A stretch of DNA of 64,000 nt. Source: Algoriphagus formosus. GTDB lineage: Bacteria > Bacteroidota > Bacteroidia > Cytophagales > Cyclobacteriaceae. Below the pieces are notes generated by a model. The model did not search any database. It saw only the letters and a list, made by a program, of their open reading frames with translations, and was not told where the DNA came from. Positions 25,126-33,129 of this stretch are shown here, piece by piece (position 1 is the first letter of the stretch; every line of letters starts with the position of its first letter). Location of the stretch: positions 429,477 to 493,476 of the forward strand of contig NZ_NIUC01000002.1 in assembly GCF_002807035.1 (NCBI RefSeq), read 5' to 3'. Position numbers and translations under genes: made by a program.

Positions 25126-26328
25126 CTATGGAAAACCTAACTCTACCCTTTTTTTGAATCGAAAAAAGAACAAAACTGGATTATCATCCCTCTGAATATT
25201 TAAAGCTCGCAACCTCTCTAGGTAAAAATTATCTTTTGTTTCAACCTCCTTTAATAAATCTAGTAACATAGGGGCATCTATCATGAATAGATGATATCCT
25301 GGTTGAGAACTGAGCTCTACACTAATTCCAATCGAATTGATGTCAGGAATAATAGTCAAATCATTCTCAATATTTTTTATTGGGTAAGCTATTTGTGACT
25401 TTTTATCCCAAATAGCCATTTTAGAGTAAATTCCTTCTCCATAGCCTAAAAACATAAAGTCAGAATGGACTTGTAAATTATTGGAAAAATAAGCCAAATT
25501 AAACTCTCTGGCCATGTTGAGCTTACCTAGTTCAGAACCAGTACTGATTCTTGAATAATCAATCTCCCGTTCTGAAAAGCGAACACGGTAGATATTTTTG
25601 AGCTGATCACTATCAAAGTCCAAAAAATATGGATTTTCTGTATCAGAAAAATAAAAACCTTCTTTATCCCATTTTGGAAAGATATGGTGATCCTTACCCA
25701 TCCCATATTTGGATTGATCTTGAGAAAGAAACTTTTCATTTAAATCAATTTGTTTTAAAAACTTAAAGGACGAATCAAGAATAATAATCTGATTACTTTG
25801 ATACGATTTATTCTCCCGAGTCAGGTGATACTTACTATTGAACCACTTGAAATCCGTCAATGGACCTAGTGTATCTAATTTCAAATCGCGTCCTTTTTTC
25901 TCAAAAATGTTTTGAAAAACCAGTTTATTGGTAGCATTACTATAGATAATTATCTCTTCATCAGATAGGAGCTGCACATCTCTCTGAAATTTATACTCTC
26001 CCGGTCCTTCACCTTCAGTTCCGATCAGCCTTAATAGATTCCCTTTCCAATCAAATTGAAAGATTCTCTGAGTGATTTTCCTGTCTGTTATAAGTATTTG
26101 TTCTTGATCAAAATACACGTCACTTACCTCCCCGATCAACTCCCTATCATCCAAAGGAACTATAAAACAGGTATCAAAAAATTGACTGGCTTTGAAGGTG
26201 ATCGGCTGGTCAAGGTCAATCAAAATCTCTTTTTCTTCTGTATCAGATCTATACTCCTGCTCGGAGTTACAGGAAAACAATCCTATGACAATCAAAAAAA
26301 GAAAAGATCCTCTAAATATAGACTTCAT
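25126..26328 (-). CDS. 6-bladed beta-propeller lipoprotein
   Basis: A 400-residue lipoprotein: signal FLFLIVIGLFSC with lipid-modified Cys20, then a propeller of the Bacteroidota 6-bladed type, recognisable from the first blades FIVPLDDRELIGEVSDVYFD, QILITDRKITQRIFQFD and LLRLIGTEGEGPGEYKFQRD, the last being the most conserved block of this group. Surface or periplasmic; often linked to uptake of extracellular material, with function unproven. Codon use is AT-rich compared with its neighbours, and it borders an AT-rich segment, so the locus may have been acquired. A relative lies at 42118-43221. Confidence 0.83.
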   Translation of the reverse strand: MKSIFRGSFLFLIVIGLFSCNSEQEYRSDTEEKEILIDLDQPITFKASQFFDTCFIVPLDDRELIGEVSDVYFDQEQILITDRKITQRIFQFDWKGNLLRLIGTEGEGPGEYKFQRDVQLLSDEEIIIYSNATNKLVFQNIFEKKGRDLKLDTLGPLTDFKWFNSKYHLTRENKSYQSNQIIILDSSFKFLKQIDLNEKFLSQDQSKYGMGKDHHIFPKWDKEGFYFSDTENPYFLDFDSDQLKNIYRVRFSEREIDYSRISTGSELGKLNMAREFNLAYFSNNLQVHSDFMFLGYGEGIYSKMAIWDKKSQIAYPIKNIENDLTIIPDINSIGISVELSSQPGYHLFMIDAPMLLDLLKEVETKDNFYLERLRALNIQRDDNPVLFFFRFKKRVELGFP

Positions 26329-26378
26329 AATTAGTCAGAAAATATCAATAGACTGTCAGTTATTTTAAAAAATTCAAG

Positions 26379-26576
26379 CTACTCTTTACCTTTTTTCAAT
26401 CCTGCTTTCAGCATCATTCCCTGCGAAATAACCAGAAAAACCATGGCCATCGCAGTAAAATTAGGGACAGTATTTACTTCATTAAGCCAAAAACCACTTT
26501 GCCATAAAGAAAGGCCTCCAATCACCAAGGCAATCAGAATCATGGCTATGTGAAATCTAAATCTTCGCTGACTCAT
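26379..26576 (-). CDS. Small membrane protein
   Basis: The 65-residue product has two hydrophobic helices (about residues 8-25 and 40-56) with a charged start (SQRRFRF) and a basic end (KAGLKKGKE), a plausible two-pass inner-membrane hairpin. No family recognised. The ATG is clear and the gene is 50 bases upstream of the propeller lipoprotein on the same strand, so both may share a transcript. Confidence 0.55.
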   Translation of the reverse strand: MSQRRFRFHIAMILIALVIGGLSLWQSGFWLNEVNTVPNFTAMAMVFLVISQGMMLKAGLKKGKE

Positions 26577-26616
26577 GGGCTAAAAATATTTTATGTAAGA
26601 AATCAAACTAATTGTT

Positions 26617-26656
26617 AAAAAACAACCCCCTCAAGAATTTCTTTTTGAGGGGGTTG
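26617..26656 (-). terminator. Intrinsic terminator (minus strand)
   Basis: CAACCCCCTCAA pairs with TTGAGGGGGTTG (26623-26656) around a 10-base loop. On the minus strand the stem is followed by a T run (26617-26622). It would stop transcripts coming from the small gene at 26770-26985. Confidence 0.8.
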
Positions 26657-26769
26657 ATTAAGGTTTAAGGCTACGGCGGACTTGGAATAATCTAATAAAA
26701 ATACAATTTTGATATTATTTATGCGAACAATTCGATCATCAGAAATACCTAAATCATCTTTTTAAATAC

Positions 26770-26985
26770 TTAAGTCAACTTCTTGATTTTCTTTCTATGC
26801 TTTAAATATTTGAACGCATAAAGTAAAAGAAGAAAAAGGATATTAAAATAAACAATTAATTCAAGCCTTGAAATATTGGCAAATCGATAAATAATAAAAT
26901 CTTTAGAAAGGCTATATATAAATATAGCTATACCGAATAGAGACCAAATAAAGATAAAGATATTGTATGGGATCCTTAATTTCAT
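26770..26985 (-). CDS. Small membrane protein
   Basis: A 71-residue protein of two hydrophobic helices (NIFIFIWSLFGIAIFIYSL and LIVYFNILFLLLLYAF) with a very basic C-terminus (KYLKHRKKIKKLT). Unrecognised and AT-rich. A terminator about 115 bases downstream supports a real transcript. Could be a small inner-membrane or toxin-like peptide; no antitoxin partner is evident. Confidence 0.45.
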   Translation of the reverse strand: MKLRIPYNIFIFIWSLFGIAIFIYSLSKDFIIYRFANISRLELIVYFNILFLLLLYAFKYLKHRKKIKKLT

Positions 26986-27069
26986 AATTGTTAACTTTTA
27001 TACATCCAGACTTATAACTGTTCCCCCAGATAAGATCTTTAGAACACTAAACCCAGTTATATTCTGCAT

Positions 27070-27198
27070 TTATTTCTCTTTTTTATTCCAGCTCCATGAA
27101 TTAGTATAATTTCTTAAAAGGTATTTTAAGAAAATCCCAACCCAGTACATTACAGTTAAAACACCTATCCTTTTTAATATAAAATCCATTGTTGCCAT
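27070..27198 (-). CDS. Possible 42-residue membrane micropeptide
   Basis: ATG at 27198 to TAA at 27070 encodes 42 residues: MATMDFILKRIG, a hydrophobic stretch VLTVMYWVGIFLKYLL, then a polar, basic tail ending in WNKKEK. The layout (short basic start, one membrane helix, lysine-rich end) resembles the small membrane protein downstream on the same strand. AT-rich DNA yields such frames by chance, and no ribosome site is visible. Confidence 0.3.
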   Translation of the reverse strand: MATMDFILKRIGVLTVMYWVGIFLKYLLRNYTNSWSWNKKEK

Positions 27199-27691
27199 AT
27201 TGATATGTCAAGATGCGATCTACATACAAGCTCCAAAACCACCAGTATCCAACCTGACAAAACCAAGTCAGGTGAATAAATGACTATTGGAACTTGGGCA
27301 TTCATCATGTCAATTAAACAAATAGAAAAACGTTTTTTCTAGTAAAACTAGATACTAAATCGAAAAATCAAAAAAATTGTTTCAACTGGACTATCCGAAA
27401 AACCATTGAAACTGATTGAAATAAAACCTTAAAACAGAATTTAATTTTTTTTTCCATCTATTAATTTGAAATTAGTTTTTGAAGCAATGAGATTTTGCGA
27501 AGAACACAGAAAAAAATTTTTAGAAAAAAAATTTAGCTTTTGTCTCCTTGCCTATTCCAATCTTTGAAAATAGAAACTTCAAGTTCACACTACCGAATTC
27601 AAGGTTAATAGGCATTCTTTAAGATTTCTAAAAGTTGATGAATTTTTCGGAACTCCAAATTTTTTGAAACCCGTTCCTTTAATCAAAAAAA
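27199..27691. other. AT-rich intergenic stretch without a recognisable gene
   Basis: Nearly 500 bases with no convincing coding frame. Visible structures: ACCTGAC/GTCAGGT inverted repeat at 27252-27273 and a short palindrome TCTAGTAAAACTAGA near 27337. Much of the rest is A or T runs. No consensus TAnnTTTG with a spaced TTG was found. It may be the remains of lost genes or long leaders for the small genes nearby. Confidence 0.5.
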
Positions 27692-27715
27692 ATCCTGCTT
27701 TTGGAAAAGCAGGAT
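27684..27715 (-). terminator. Intrinsic terminator after ettA
   Basis: ATCCTGCTTTT pairs with AAAAGCAGGAT (27692-27715) around GG; on the minus strand it is followed by eight T. It is the second of two hairpins after the ettA stop. Confidence 0.82.
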
Positions 27716-27723
27716 AGCAAGAA

Positions 27724-27755
27724 ACCTTTGAGTCCGCTGTGGCGGACTCAAAGGT
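27724..27755. repeat. Perfect 14-bp inverted repeat with TCCGC/GCGGA core
   Basis: ACCTTTGAGTCCGC and GCGGACTCAAAGGT pair perfectly around TGTG, 6 bases past the ettA stop. No T run follows on either side, so it is not itself an intrinsic terminator; it could protect the 3' end. The GGCGGA core recurs at 26668 and in the palindrome at 60535-60550. Confidence 0.6.
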
Positions 27756-27760
27756 GAAGT

Positions 27761-29440
27761 TTACTTCAAATTCTTATACCGAATTCGCTTTGGAGTCACA
27801 TCACCAAGCCGTTTTTTCTTGTTCTCCTCATAGTCGGTGAAGTTTCCTTCAAACCAATATACCTGAGAATCACCTTCGAATGCCAAAATGTGGGTACAAA
27901 TTCTATCCAAGAACCAACGGTCGTGGGAAATGATCACCGCACAGCCACCGAAGTTTTCCAAAGCTTCTTCCAAAGCTCGTAGCGTGTTTACATCCAAGTC
28001 GTTGGTAGGTTCATCTAAAAGCAGCAAGTTACCGCCTTCCTTGAGCATCATGGCCAAGTGAACCCGGTTCCGCTCCCCTCCTGAAAGCACCCCGACTTTC
28101 TTCTCCTGATCTGCTCCGGCAAAGTTGAACTTGGACACATAGGCACGGGAATTCACTTCCTTGTTGCCTAGTTTCATATGCTCATTCCCATCCGAAATAA
28201 TCTGATAAACCGTCTTATTCGGATCCAAAGAATCATGTTCCTGATCCACATAAGCCAGTTTAACGGTCTCTCCGACTTCAAAATTACCTGAATCGGGCTT
28301 TTCCTGCCCGGTGATCAGTTTAAACAAAGTGGTTTTACCAGCTCCATTTGGACCGATGATTCCGACAATCCCGCCTTGTGGCAAAGCAAAGCTTAAGTTT
28401 TCAAACAATAACTTATCCCCATAAGCCTTCGAAACATTATTTGCCTCTATCACTTTGGCACCCAAACGCGGACCCGGCGGGATGAAAAGCTCCAACTTCG
28501 CTTCTTTCTCTTTTGCTTCTTCTCCGACCAGTTTATCATAAGCATTTAGACGGGCCTTGCCTTTAGACTGTCGGGCTTTGGGCGACATACGAATCCATTC
28601 CAATTCCCGCTCCAAGGTCTTCTGACGCTTGGATTCAGTTTTTTCTTCCTGCTTCAGTCGGTTTTGCTTTTGCTCCAGCCAAGAGGAATAATTCCCTTTC
28701 CACGGAATCCCTTCTCCCCGATCCAGTTCCAAAATCCATCCGGCTACATTATCCAAGAAGTATCTATCGTGAGTCACCGCTATGACCGTACCCTTGTAGT
28801 TTTGCAAGTGCTGCTCAAGCCAGTGGACAGATTCTGCATCCAAGTGGTTGGTAGGTTCATCCAAGAGGAGTACGTCCGGCTCCATAAGCAGGAGACGGCA
28901 AAGGGCCACTCTTCGCTTTTCTCCTCCGGAAAGATTGGCTACGTTGGCCTCAGCAGGCGGAAGTCTCAAGGCATCCATAGCCTTGTCCAGCATGACATCC
29001 AGTTCCCAAGCATTGGCTGCGTCCAGTTTTTCCTGAACCTCACCCTGACGCTCGATCAGCTTATTCATCGCATCCGGATCTTCCATCAAGGCCGGATCCA
29101 TGAATTTTTCGTTGATCTCTTCAAATTCTTTGAGCAGATTGACCGTATCAGCTACGGCTTCTTCCACGACTTCTTTGACGGTTTTGGTCGGATCGAGCTT
29201 AGGTTCCTGCTCCAGCATTCCTACTGAGTATCCTGGTGAAAAGACCACTTCGCCGAGGTAATCCTTGTCAATGCCTGCAATAATCCGGAGCAAGGAAGAC
29301 TTACCCGAGCCATTCAAACCTAGGACACCGATTTTGGCACCATAGAAAAATGAGAGATAGATATCTTTGAGTACTTTTTTCTGCGGGGGATAGACTTTTG
29401 AGACCCCTGCCATCGAAAAGATGATTTTTTCTGCGCTCAT
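27761..29440 (-). CDS. ettA: Energy-dependent translational throttle protein (ABC-F)
   Basis: A 559-residue ABC-F protein with two ATPase domains and no membrane part. Domain 1: GLNGSGKSSL, LSGGEKRRVALC, LLLDEPTNHLD; domain 2: GPNGAGKTTL, LSGGERNRVHLA, LLLDEPTNDLD; the linker (P-site tRNA interaction motif) is rich in charged residues (EKTESKRQKTLERELEWI). The N-terminal MAGVSKVYPPQKKVLKDIYL is characteristic of EttA, which binds the ribosomal E site and gates entry into elongation according to energy level. Single gene, divergent from the DUF349 gene, followed by two hairpins. Confidence 0.94.
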   Translation of the reverse strand: MSAEKIIFSMAGVSKVYPPQKKVLKDIYLSFFYGAKIGVLGLNGSGKSSLLRIIAGIDKDYLGEVVFSPGYSVGMLEQEPKLDPTKTVKEVVEEAVADTVNLLKEFEEINEKFMDPALMEDPDAMNKLIERQGEVQEKLDAANAWELDVMLDKAMDALRLPPAEANVANLSGGEKRRVALCRLLLMEPDVLLLDEPTNHLDAESVHWLEQHLQNYKGTVIAVTHDRYFLDNVAGWILELDRGEGIPWKGNYSSWLEQKQNRLKQEEKTESKRQKTLERELEWIRMSPKARQSKGKARLNAYDKLVGEEAKEKEAKLELFIPPGPRLGAKVIEANNVSKAYGDKLLFENLSFALPQGGIVGIIGPNGAGKTTLFKLITGQEKPDSGNFEVGETVKLAYVDQEHDSLDPNKTVYQIISDGNEHMKLGNKEVNSRAYVSKFNFAGADQEKKVGVLSGGERNRVHLAMMLKEGGNLLLLDEPTNDLDVNTLRALEEALENFGGCAVIISHDRWFLDRICTHILAFEGDSQVYWFEGNFTDYEENKKKRLGDVTPKRIRYKNLK

Positions 29441-29570
29441 GCGTTGAATTTTTCCTGAAAATTTGCGTTAAATAGCAAAGATGCAAAAAAAGGCCATTCT
29501 TAGGATAAGTGCTTTTGAATTAATTAATTTGCGGAAAATTGAAAACAACCACCTAACCTACTGTAGTGCA

Positions 29571-30818
29571 ATGGAGCATCCGTACGGATATATCAAAGAC
29601 AACAAGGTCTTTCTGAAGGGATTTTTGGGAAAACCTGATCGGGAAATTGGAGAGGTGAAAGAAGATGAACCTTCGACCATTGCCTATTTTGAGGATAGAT
29701 TTGCTCAGATTCAGGAGAAGGTAGAGAAGCTCAAAAAGGATATTGAAGAAAACCAAAACAAGGGTTCCTTCCTCATGAAGCTGATTCACCTGCGTGATTC
29801 GCTCTATGAATCCGATGCTTTGGGTGATTTCGTGCCGATGATCGAAGAGCTGAACGGCCTGGAAGAATACCTCAATGAAATCATCCAAGCCAATCGTGCC
29901 AAAAACCTAGAGATCAAAAAGGGTCTTATCCAAGAGGCAGAAGCTCTCAAAGATGATACAGACTGGAAAGAAACAGCACAGGCATTTAAGGACCTAAAAA
30001 TGCGCTGGATCAAAACCGGTCCGGTAGAAAAAGAACTCGAAGAGGAGATTGAAAATCAATTCCAAGAAGCGGTTCAGCATTTCTTCGAAAACCGTAGACA
30101 TTTCTTCGAAGGCATGGCCCTTCAGGCTGAGGAAAACATCAAGGTCTATGAGTCACTAGTGGTACAGGCCCGAGAAGCTCATGACTTGCCAGATGCGAAG
30201 ATGGCCTTTGAGATCAGTAAAAAAATCCAAAAAGAATGGAAGTCTGCGGGGAAAGTTCCTGCCGAAAAGCGTCAGCCTCTTTGGGACGAATTTTCCAAGC
30301 TGAACAACCGAATCTTCTCCAAATACAAGCGAACACTCAATCCAGGTCCACAAATGCATCCCCGAGAGGTGATGAAAAAGGTGGAAACGCTGACTGAAGA
30401 AATCAAGAAACTGGCCGGAAAGGACACTTCACCTGAGTTGATCGCAAGAGCGAAGGAAATTCAGCAAGAATGGAGAAAGCTTCCTCCCAGAAAACCAAAA
30501 GACGCGAATTTACTAGCGCGGTCCTTTCAATTCTTCTCAGACATTGTTTTTGAGAAAGCTTTCTTGGACAAGCTTGTGCATGGAAAGTATGCTGATTTTG
30601 ATCAAAAATCAGAAATGGAACAAAATCAGATCAAAACTGCTTTACTGAGAGATCTTCTTCATCGAGATCAAACAGAATATGAGACTGCTCAAAATAATTC
30701 GGACAATTTTCAGGTCAGGAGCAGCGATTTTGAAATCATGATGAAGAAAAAGTTATTTGGACTGAAGCGGAAAGTAGACGTAAAAAATTATGTTTTGAAG
30801 CAACTTTCTCAGAAATAA
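29571..30818 (+). CDS. DUF349 coiled-coil protein
   Basis: A 415-residue, highly charged, helical protein with repeated DUF349 modules: helices around WKETAQAFKDLKMRWIKTGP, KKIQKEWKSAGKVPAEKRQP and KEIQQEWRKLPPRKPKD each carry the W-x5-G/P pattern. Soluble, role unknown; often abundant in Bacteroidota. The frame is open from ATG 29481, but MEHPYGYIKDNKVFLKGF at 29571 matches the usual family N-terminus, so the later ATG is chosen; the 90 bases before it are then leader. A TAATTTTG at 30851 after the gene probably belongs to the next unit. Confidence 0.87.
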   Translation: MEHPYGYIKDNKVFLKGFLGKPDREIGEVKEDEPSTIAYFEDRFAQIQEKVEKLKKDIEENQNKGSFLMKLIHLRDSLYESDALGDFVPMIEELNGLEEYLNEIIQANRAKNLEIKKGLIQEAEALKDDTDWKETAQAFKDLKMRWIKTGPVEKELEEEIENQFQEAVQHFFENRRHFFEGMALQAEENIKVYESLVVQAREAHDLPDAKMAFEISKKIQKEWKSAGKVPAEKRQPLWDEFSKLNNRIFSKYKRTLNPGPQMHPREVMKKVETLTEEIKKLAGKDTSPELIARAKEIQQEWRKLPPRKPKDANLLARSFQFFSDIVFEKAFLDKLVHGKYADFDQKSEMEQNQIKTALLRDLLHRDQTEYETAQNNSDNFQVRSSDFEIMMKKKLFGLKRKVDVKNYVLKQLSQK

Positions 30819-30850
30819 TCAGTACAAGCTTACATATTTAAAAAAATAGA

Positions 30851-30858
30851 TAATTTTG
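30851..30858 (+). promoter_or_regulatory. Candidate -7 promoter element upstream of the palindrome and DUF2795 gene
   Basis: TAATTTTG matches TAnnTTTG fully. A TTA at 17 bases upstream is the only -33 candidate, so the match is partial. Transcription from here would run through the palindromic element at 30871-31046 into the DUF2795 gene. Confidence 0.4.
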
Positions 30859-30870
30859 CAGCCTTTAAAC

Positions 30871-31046
30871 CCGGATTATACATTAGAATCCGTAATGAAA
30901 GTTCAAAACACAATAAAATCAAGCATTTAGCGAATGAAGCATAGCATCGCTACGGTGATTGAGCTAGATGCAGTAAAGCGTTTGATTTTGAAGTGTTTTG
31001 AGCTTGTAATAGGAAGTCTAATGAATACTACGGGTTAAATTCCGGA
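30871..31046. repeat. Long imperfect palindrome, candidate MITE or structured RNA
   Basis: About 176 bases in which left and right halves are near complements. CCGG occurs at both ends; next a 33-base stretch (30879-30911 against 30993-31025) pairs at 25 positions, including CATTAGA/TCTAATG and TCAAAACAC/GTGTTTTGA; then AAAATCAA pairs with TTGATTTT, and TTTA with TAAA. The centre holds TAGCGA/TCGCTA (30928-30952). It lies between DUF349 and DUF2795 genes and has no reading frame of note. The form fits a non-autonomous mobile repeat or a folded leader; copy number in the genome would tell. Confidence 0.6.
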
Positions 31047-31065
31047 ACACTCTAAAACGAATACT

Positions 31066-31287
31066 ATGTACTGGACACTCGAACTAGCCTCCTACTTGGA
31101 AGATGCTCCATGGCCAGCGACCAAGGACGAATTGATTGATTATGCAATTCGCTCTGGTGCACCGATGGAAGTGGTAGAAAACCTCCAAGAACTGGAAGAT
31201 GATGGAGAACCTTATGAGACCATCGAAGAAATTTGGCCGGATTACCCGACCAAAGATGATTTCTTCTTTAATGAAGATGAATATTAA
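31066..31287 (+). CDS. DUF2795 family small acidic protein
   Basis: A 73-residue acidic protein: MYWTLELASYLEDAPWPATK followed by DELIDYAIRSGAPMEVVENLQEL matches the DUF2795 pattern (WPATKxELIxYAxxxGAPxxVxxNLxxL). Role unknown; cytoplasmic, possibly a partner or regulatory protein. Terminator directly downstream. Confidence 0.85.
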   Translation: MYWTLELASYLEDAPWPATKDELIDYAIRSGAPMEVVENLQELEDDGEPYETIEEIWPDYPTKDDFFFNEDEY

Positions 31288-31291
31288 TGCC

Positions 31292-31322
31292 AAAGCCTCG
31301 GATTTTTTCGGGGCTTTTTCTT
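31292..31322 (+). terminator. Intrinsic terminator after the DUF2795 gene
   Basis: AAAGCCTCG pairs with CGGGGCTTT (one G-T pair) around an 8-base loop and is followed by T residues. Confidence 0.82.
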
Positions 31323-31335
31323 TCTACCTGGGATT

Positions 31336-32064
31336 TTAAATTCCCAAGACCTGCCTCAGTCGGGAATACCCGGTCTTGCTCACAGGTAGCTTTTTCCCAT
31401 TTCTCAAAAAGACTAAATAGCTATCCTTTTCATAGGGCTCTATCCGTGTGACTTCATTGAGATTCAAAATATAGGACCGATGAATCCTAGCAAAACGATC
31501 GGGCGAAAGTGCCTCTTCCAAGGACTTCATGGTCATCTTTTTTAAGAAAGCCCCTGATTCGGTAACAATATTGACATAGTCATCTGCCGCTTCGAAGTAG
31601 CTTACCTGATTGACAGGGATAATTTTGATTTCATTTTTCACCCGTACCACGAGACGCTGACTTTTTTCGGCAAGCGAAGAAATAGCCGAATTTTGCCCAC
31701 CTTGCTCCACTTCATATCGCTCCAGAAAACGGTTTAATGCTTGCTGGAATCGTGATTTAGAAAAGGGCTTTAACAAATAGTCTATCGCCTTGGCGTCAAA
31801 AGCAGCTAGCGCATACTCATCAAAAGCCGTGGTAAAAATCACAGCGGGAGGCTCATCCAAAAGCTCTAGCATCTCAAATCCCGTGATCTTTGGCATCTGA
31901 ACATCCAGAAAAATCAAGTCAGGCTGATACTTTTGAATGGCTTTCAATCCTTCAAAACCATCCTGACATATTTCCAAAATTTCGAAACGACTATCTGATC
32001 TCAGAAATTCTTCGACTATACCCGCAGCTAGGGGTTCATCATCGATAATGAGGGTTTTGATCAT
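31336..32064 (-). CDS. LytTR-family response regulator
   Basis: A 242-residue two-domain regulator. The receiver has IIDDEP at the start, the phospho-acceptor Asp54 in LIFLDVQMP and Lys in YLLKPF. The LytTR DNA-binding domain covers about residues 135-240 (RLVVRVKNEIKIIPVNQVSYFEAADDYVNI, FARIHRSYILNLNEVTRIEP, with the middle given in part). It overlaps the kinase gene by ATGA, so they are a pair. Last gene of the LiaF-like/LytS/LytR operon. Confidence 0.93.
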   Translation of the reverse strand: MIKTLIIDDEPLAAGIVEEFLRSDSRFEILEICQDGFEGLKAIQKYQPDLIFLDVQMPKITGFEMLELLDEPPAVIFTTAFDEYALAAFDAKAIDYLLKPFSKSRFQQALNRFLERYEVEQGGQNSAISSLAEKSQRLVVRVKNEIKIIPVNQVSYFEAADDYVNIVTESGAFLKKMTMKSLEEALSPDRFARIHRSYILNLNEVTRIEPYEKDSYLVFLRNGKKLPVSKTGYSRLRQVLGI

Positions 32065-33101
32065 TTTGGCTGGGGGATTTTCAAAGTGACAGTAAATATA
32101 TTTTCTTCTGAAAGGGTGCTGAGCAGATCATTTCTACCAAAAAGTAAATAAAGCCTACGCTTCACAGAACTCAGTCCAAAGCCCAATCCTTTTTGTTGGG
32201 GAACTTCTGAGTCGTATGGATTCTGCAATTTGACCAAAAGATAAGGCGACTCGACACTAGCCTGAACTCGAATTTGAACATCTCCCCTTACTCCGTACAA
32301 CCCGTGTTTGATTGCATTCTCAAGGAGAGGCTGAATCAAAAGTTGAGGAATCTGCAACTCACGGGAATCATCCGAAATATCAAATTCGACTTTAAGTCTA
32401 TGTCCAAAGCGTACCTTTTCGATTTGAAAATACATCTCCAAGTACTCCAACTCCTCCGATAAAGTAGTCCAGGACTTCAGATCCTTTCGGATAGTTCCCC
32501 GCAGAAAATCTGACAGTAACAATACCATTTCTCTGGCTTTTTCAGGCTGACTGACTACCAAAGCACTGATAGAATTGAGACTGTTAAACAAAAAATGCGG
32601 TTGCAATTGCTGCCTTAACTGACTCAACTCGGCTTCCTTGCTGAGCTCCAGCATATGCAATTCCCGATCCTGACTTTGCTCCTGCTCCTCCAATCGGGAG
32701 ACAAGCATGGCTATCAGGCTAATCATGACTCCAGCCAATGCCAAAATAGCCCATCTCAAATAGAGGTTTTGCTTTAAAAAGTCCACATAATCAGGATAAT
32801 CGACAAATATCCAAGCCATAGTCAGCTTATGGATAAATATCAAAAGGAATGAAAGCGCAAGAGGCAAAGCCAATAGAATTAGAATCTTCCCGCTTTTAGG
32901 ATTGTAAAAAGTGAAAATCCTATCTAAGACCGTCACCATTCCAACAAATACAAGCGAAAAAACACTACTATCCACTCCAGCAATCAGATCCTCAACACCA
33001 TAGTAGCTCAGGACCAAAAAAGAACCAAGGAGCCAGGCTAATCCTGCTCCTTGGATAATCCAATAGTATGTTCTGGTAGATCGAAAAGCTCTAGCAAGCA
33101 T
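32061..33101 (-). CDS. LytS-like sensor histidine kinase
   Basis: A 346-residue kinase of the His_kinase/LytS class: four N-terminal membrane helices (near residues 14-34, 44-60, 72-93 and 112-135), a coiled-coil linker (residues 137-165), the phospho-acceptor region QQLQPHFLFNSLNSISA with His169, the N box PLLENAIKHGLYG and a G box GLGFGLSSVKRRL. No extracellular sensory domain of size, so the signal is probably membrane-borne. Stop overlaps the regulator start (ATGA); 28 bases after the LiaF-like gene. Confidence 0.92.
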   Translation of the reverse strand: MLARAFRSTRTYYWIIQGAGLAWLLGSFLVLSYYGVEDLIAGVDSSVFSLVFVGMVTVLDRIFTFYNPKSGKILILLALPLALSFLLIFIHKLTMAWIFVDYPDYVDFLKQNLYLRWAILALAGVMISLIAMLVSRLEEQEQSQDRELHMLELSKEAELSQLRQQLQPHFLFNSLNSISALVVSQPEKAREMVLLLSDFLRGTIRKDLKSWTTLSEELEYLEMYFQIEKVRFGHRLKVEFDISDDSRELQIPQLLIQPLLENAIKHGLYGVRGDVQIRVQASVESPYLLVKLQNPYDSEVPQQKGLGFGLSSVKRRLYLLFGRNDLLSTLSEENIFTVTLKIPQPK

Positions 33102-33129
33102 TTATTGCTGATTTTTTCTTCAAAATCAA

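Noticed and set aside
28664-29227. 187-residue open frame antisense to ettA
   Set aside because: Shadow of the ABC-F coding sequence; composition follows codon positions of ettA.
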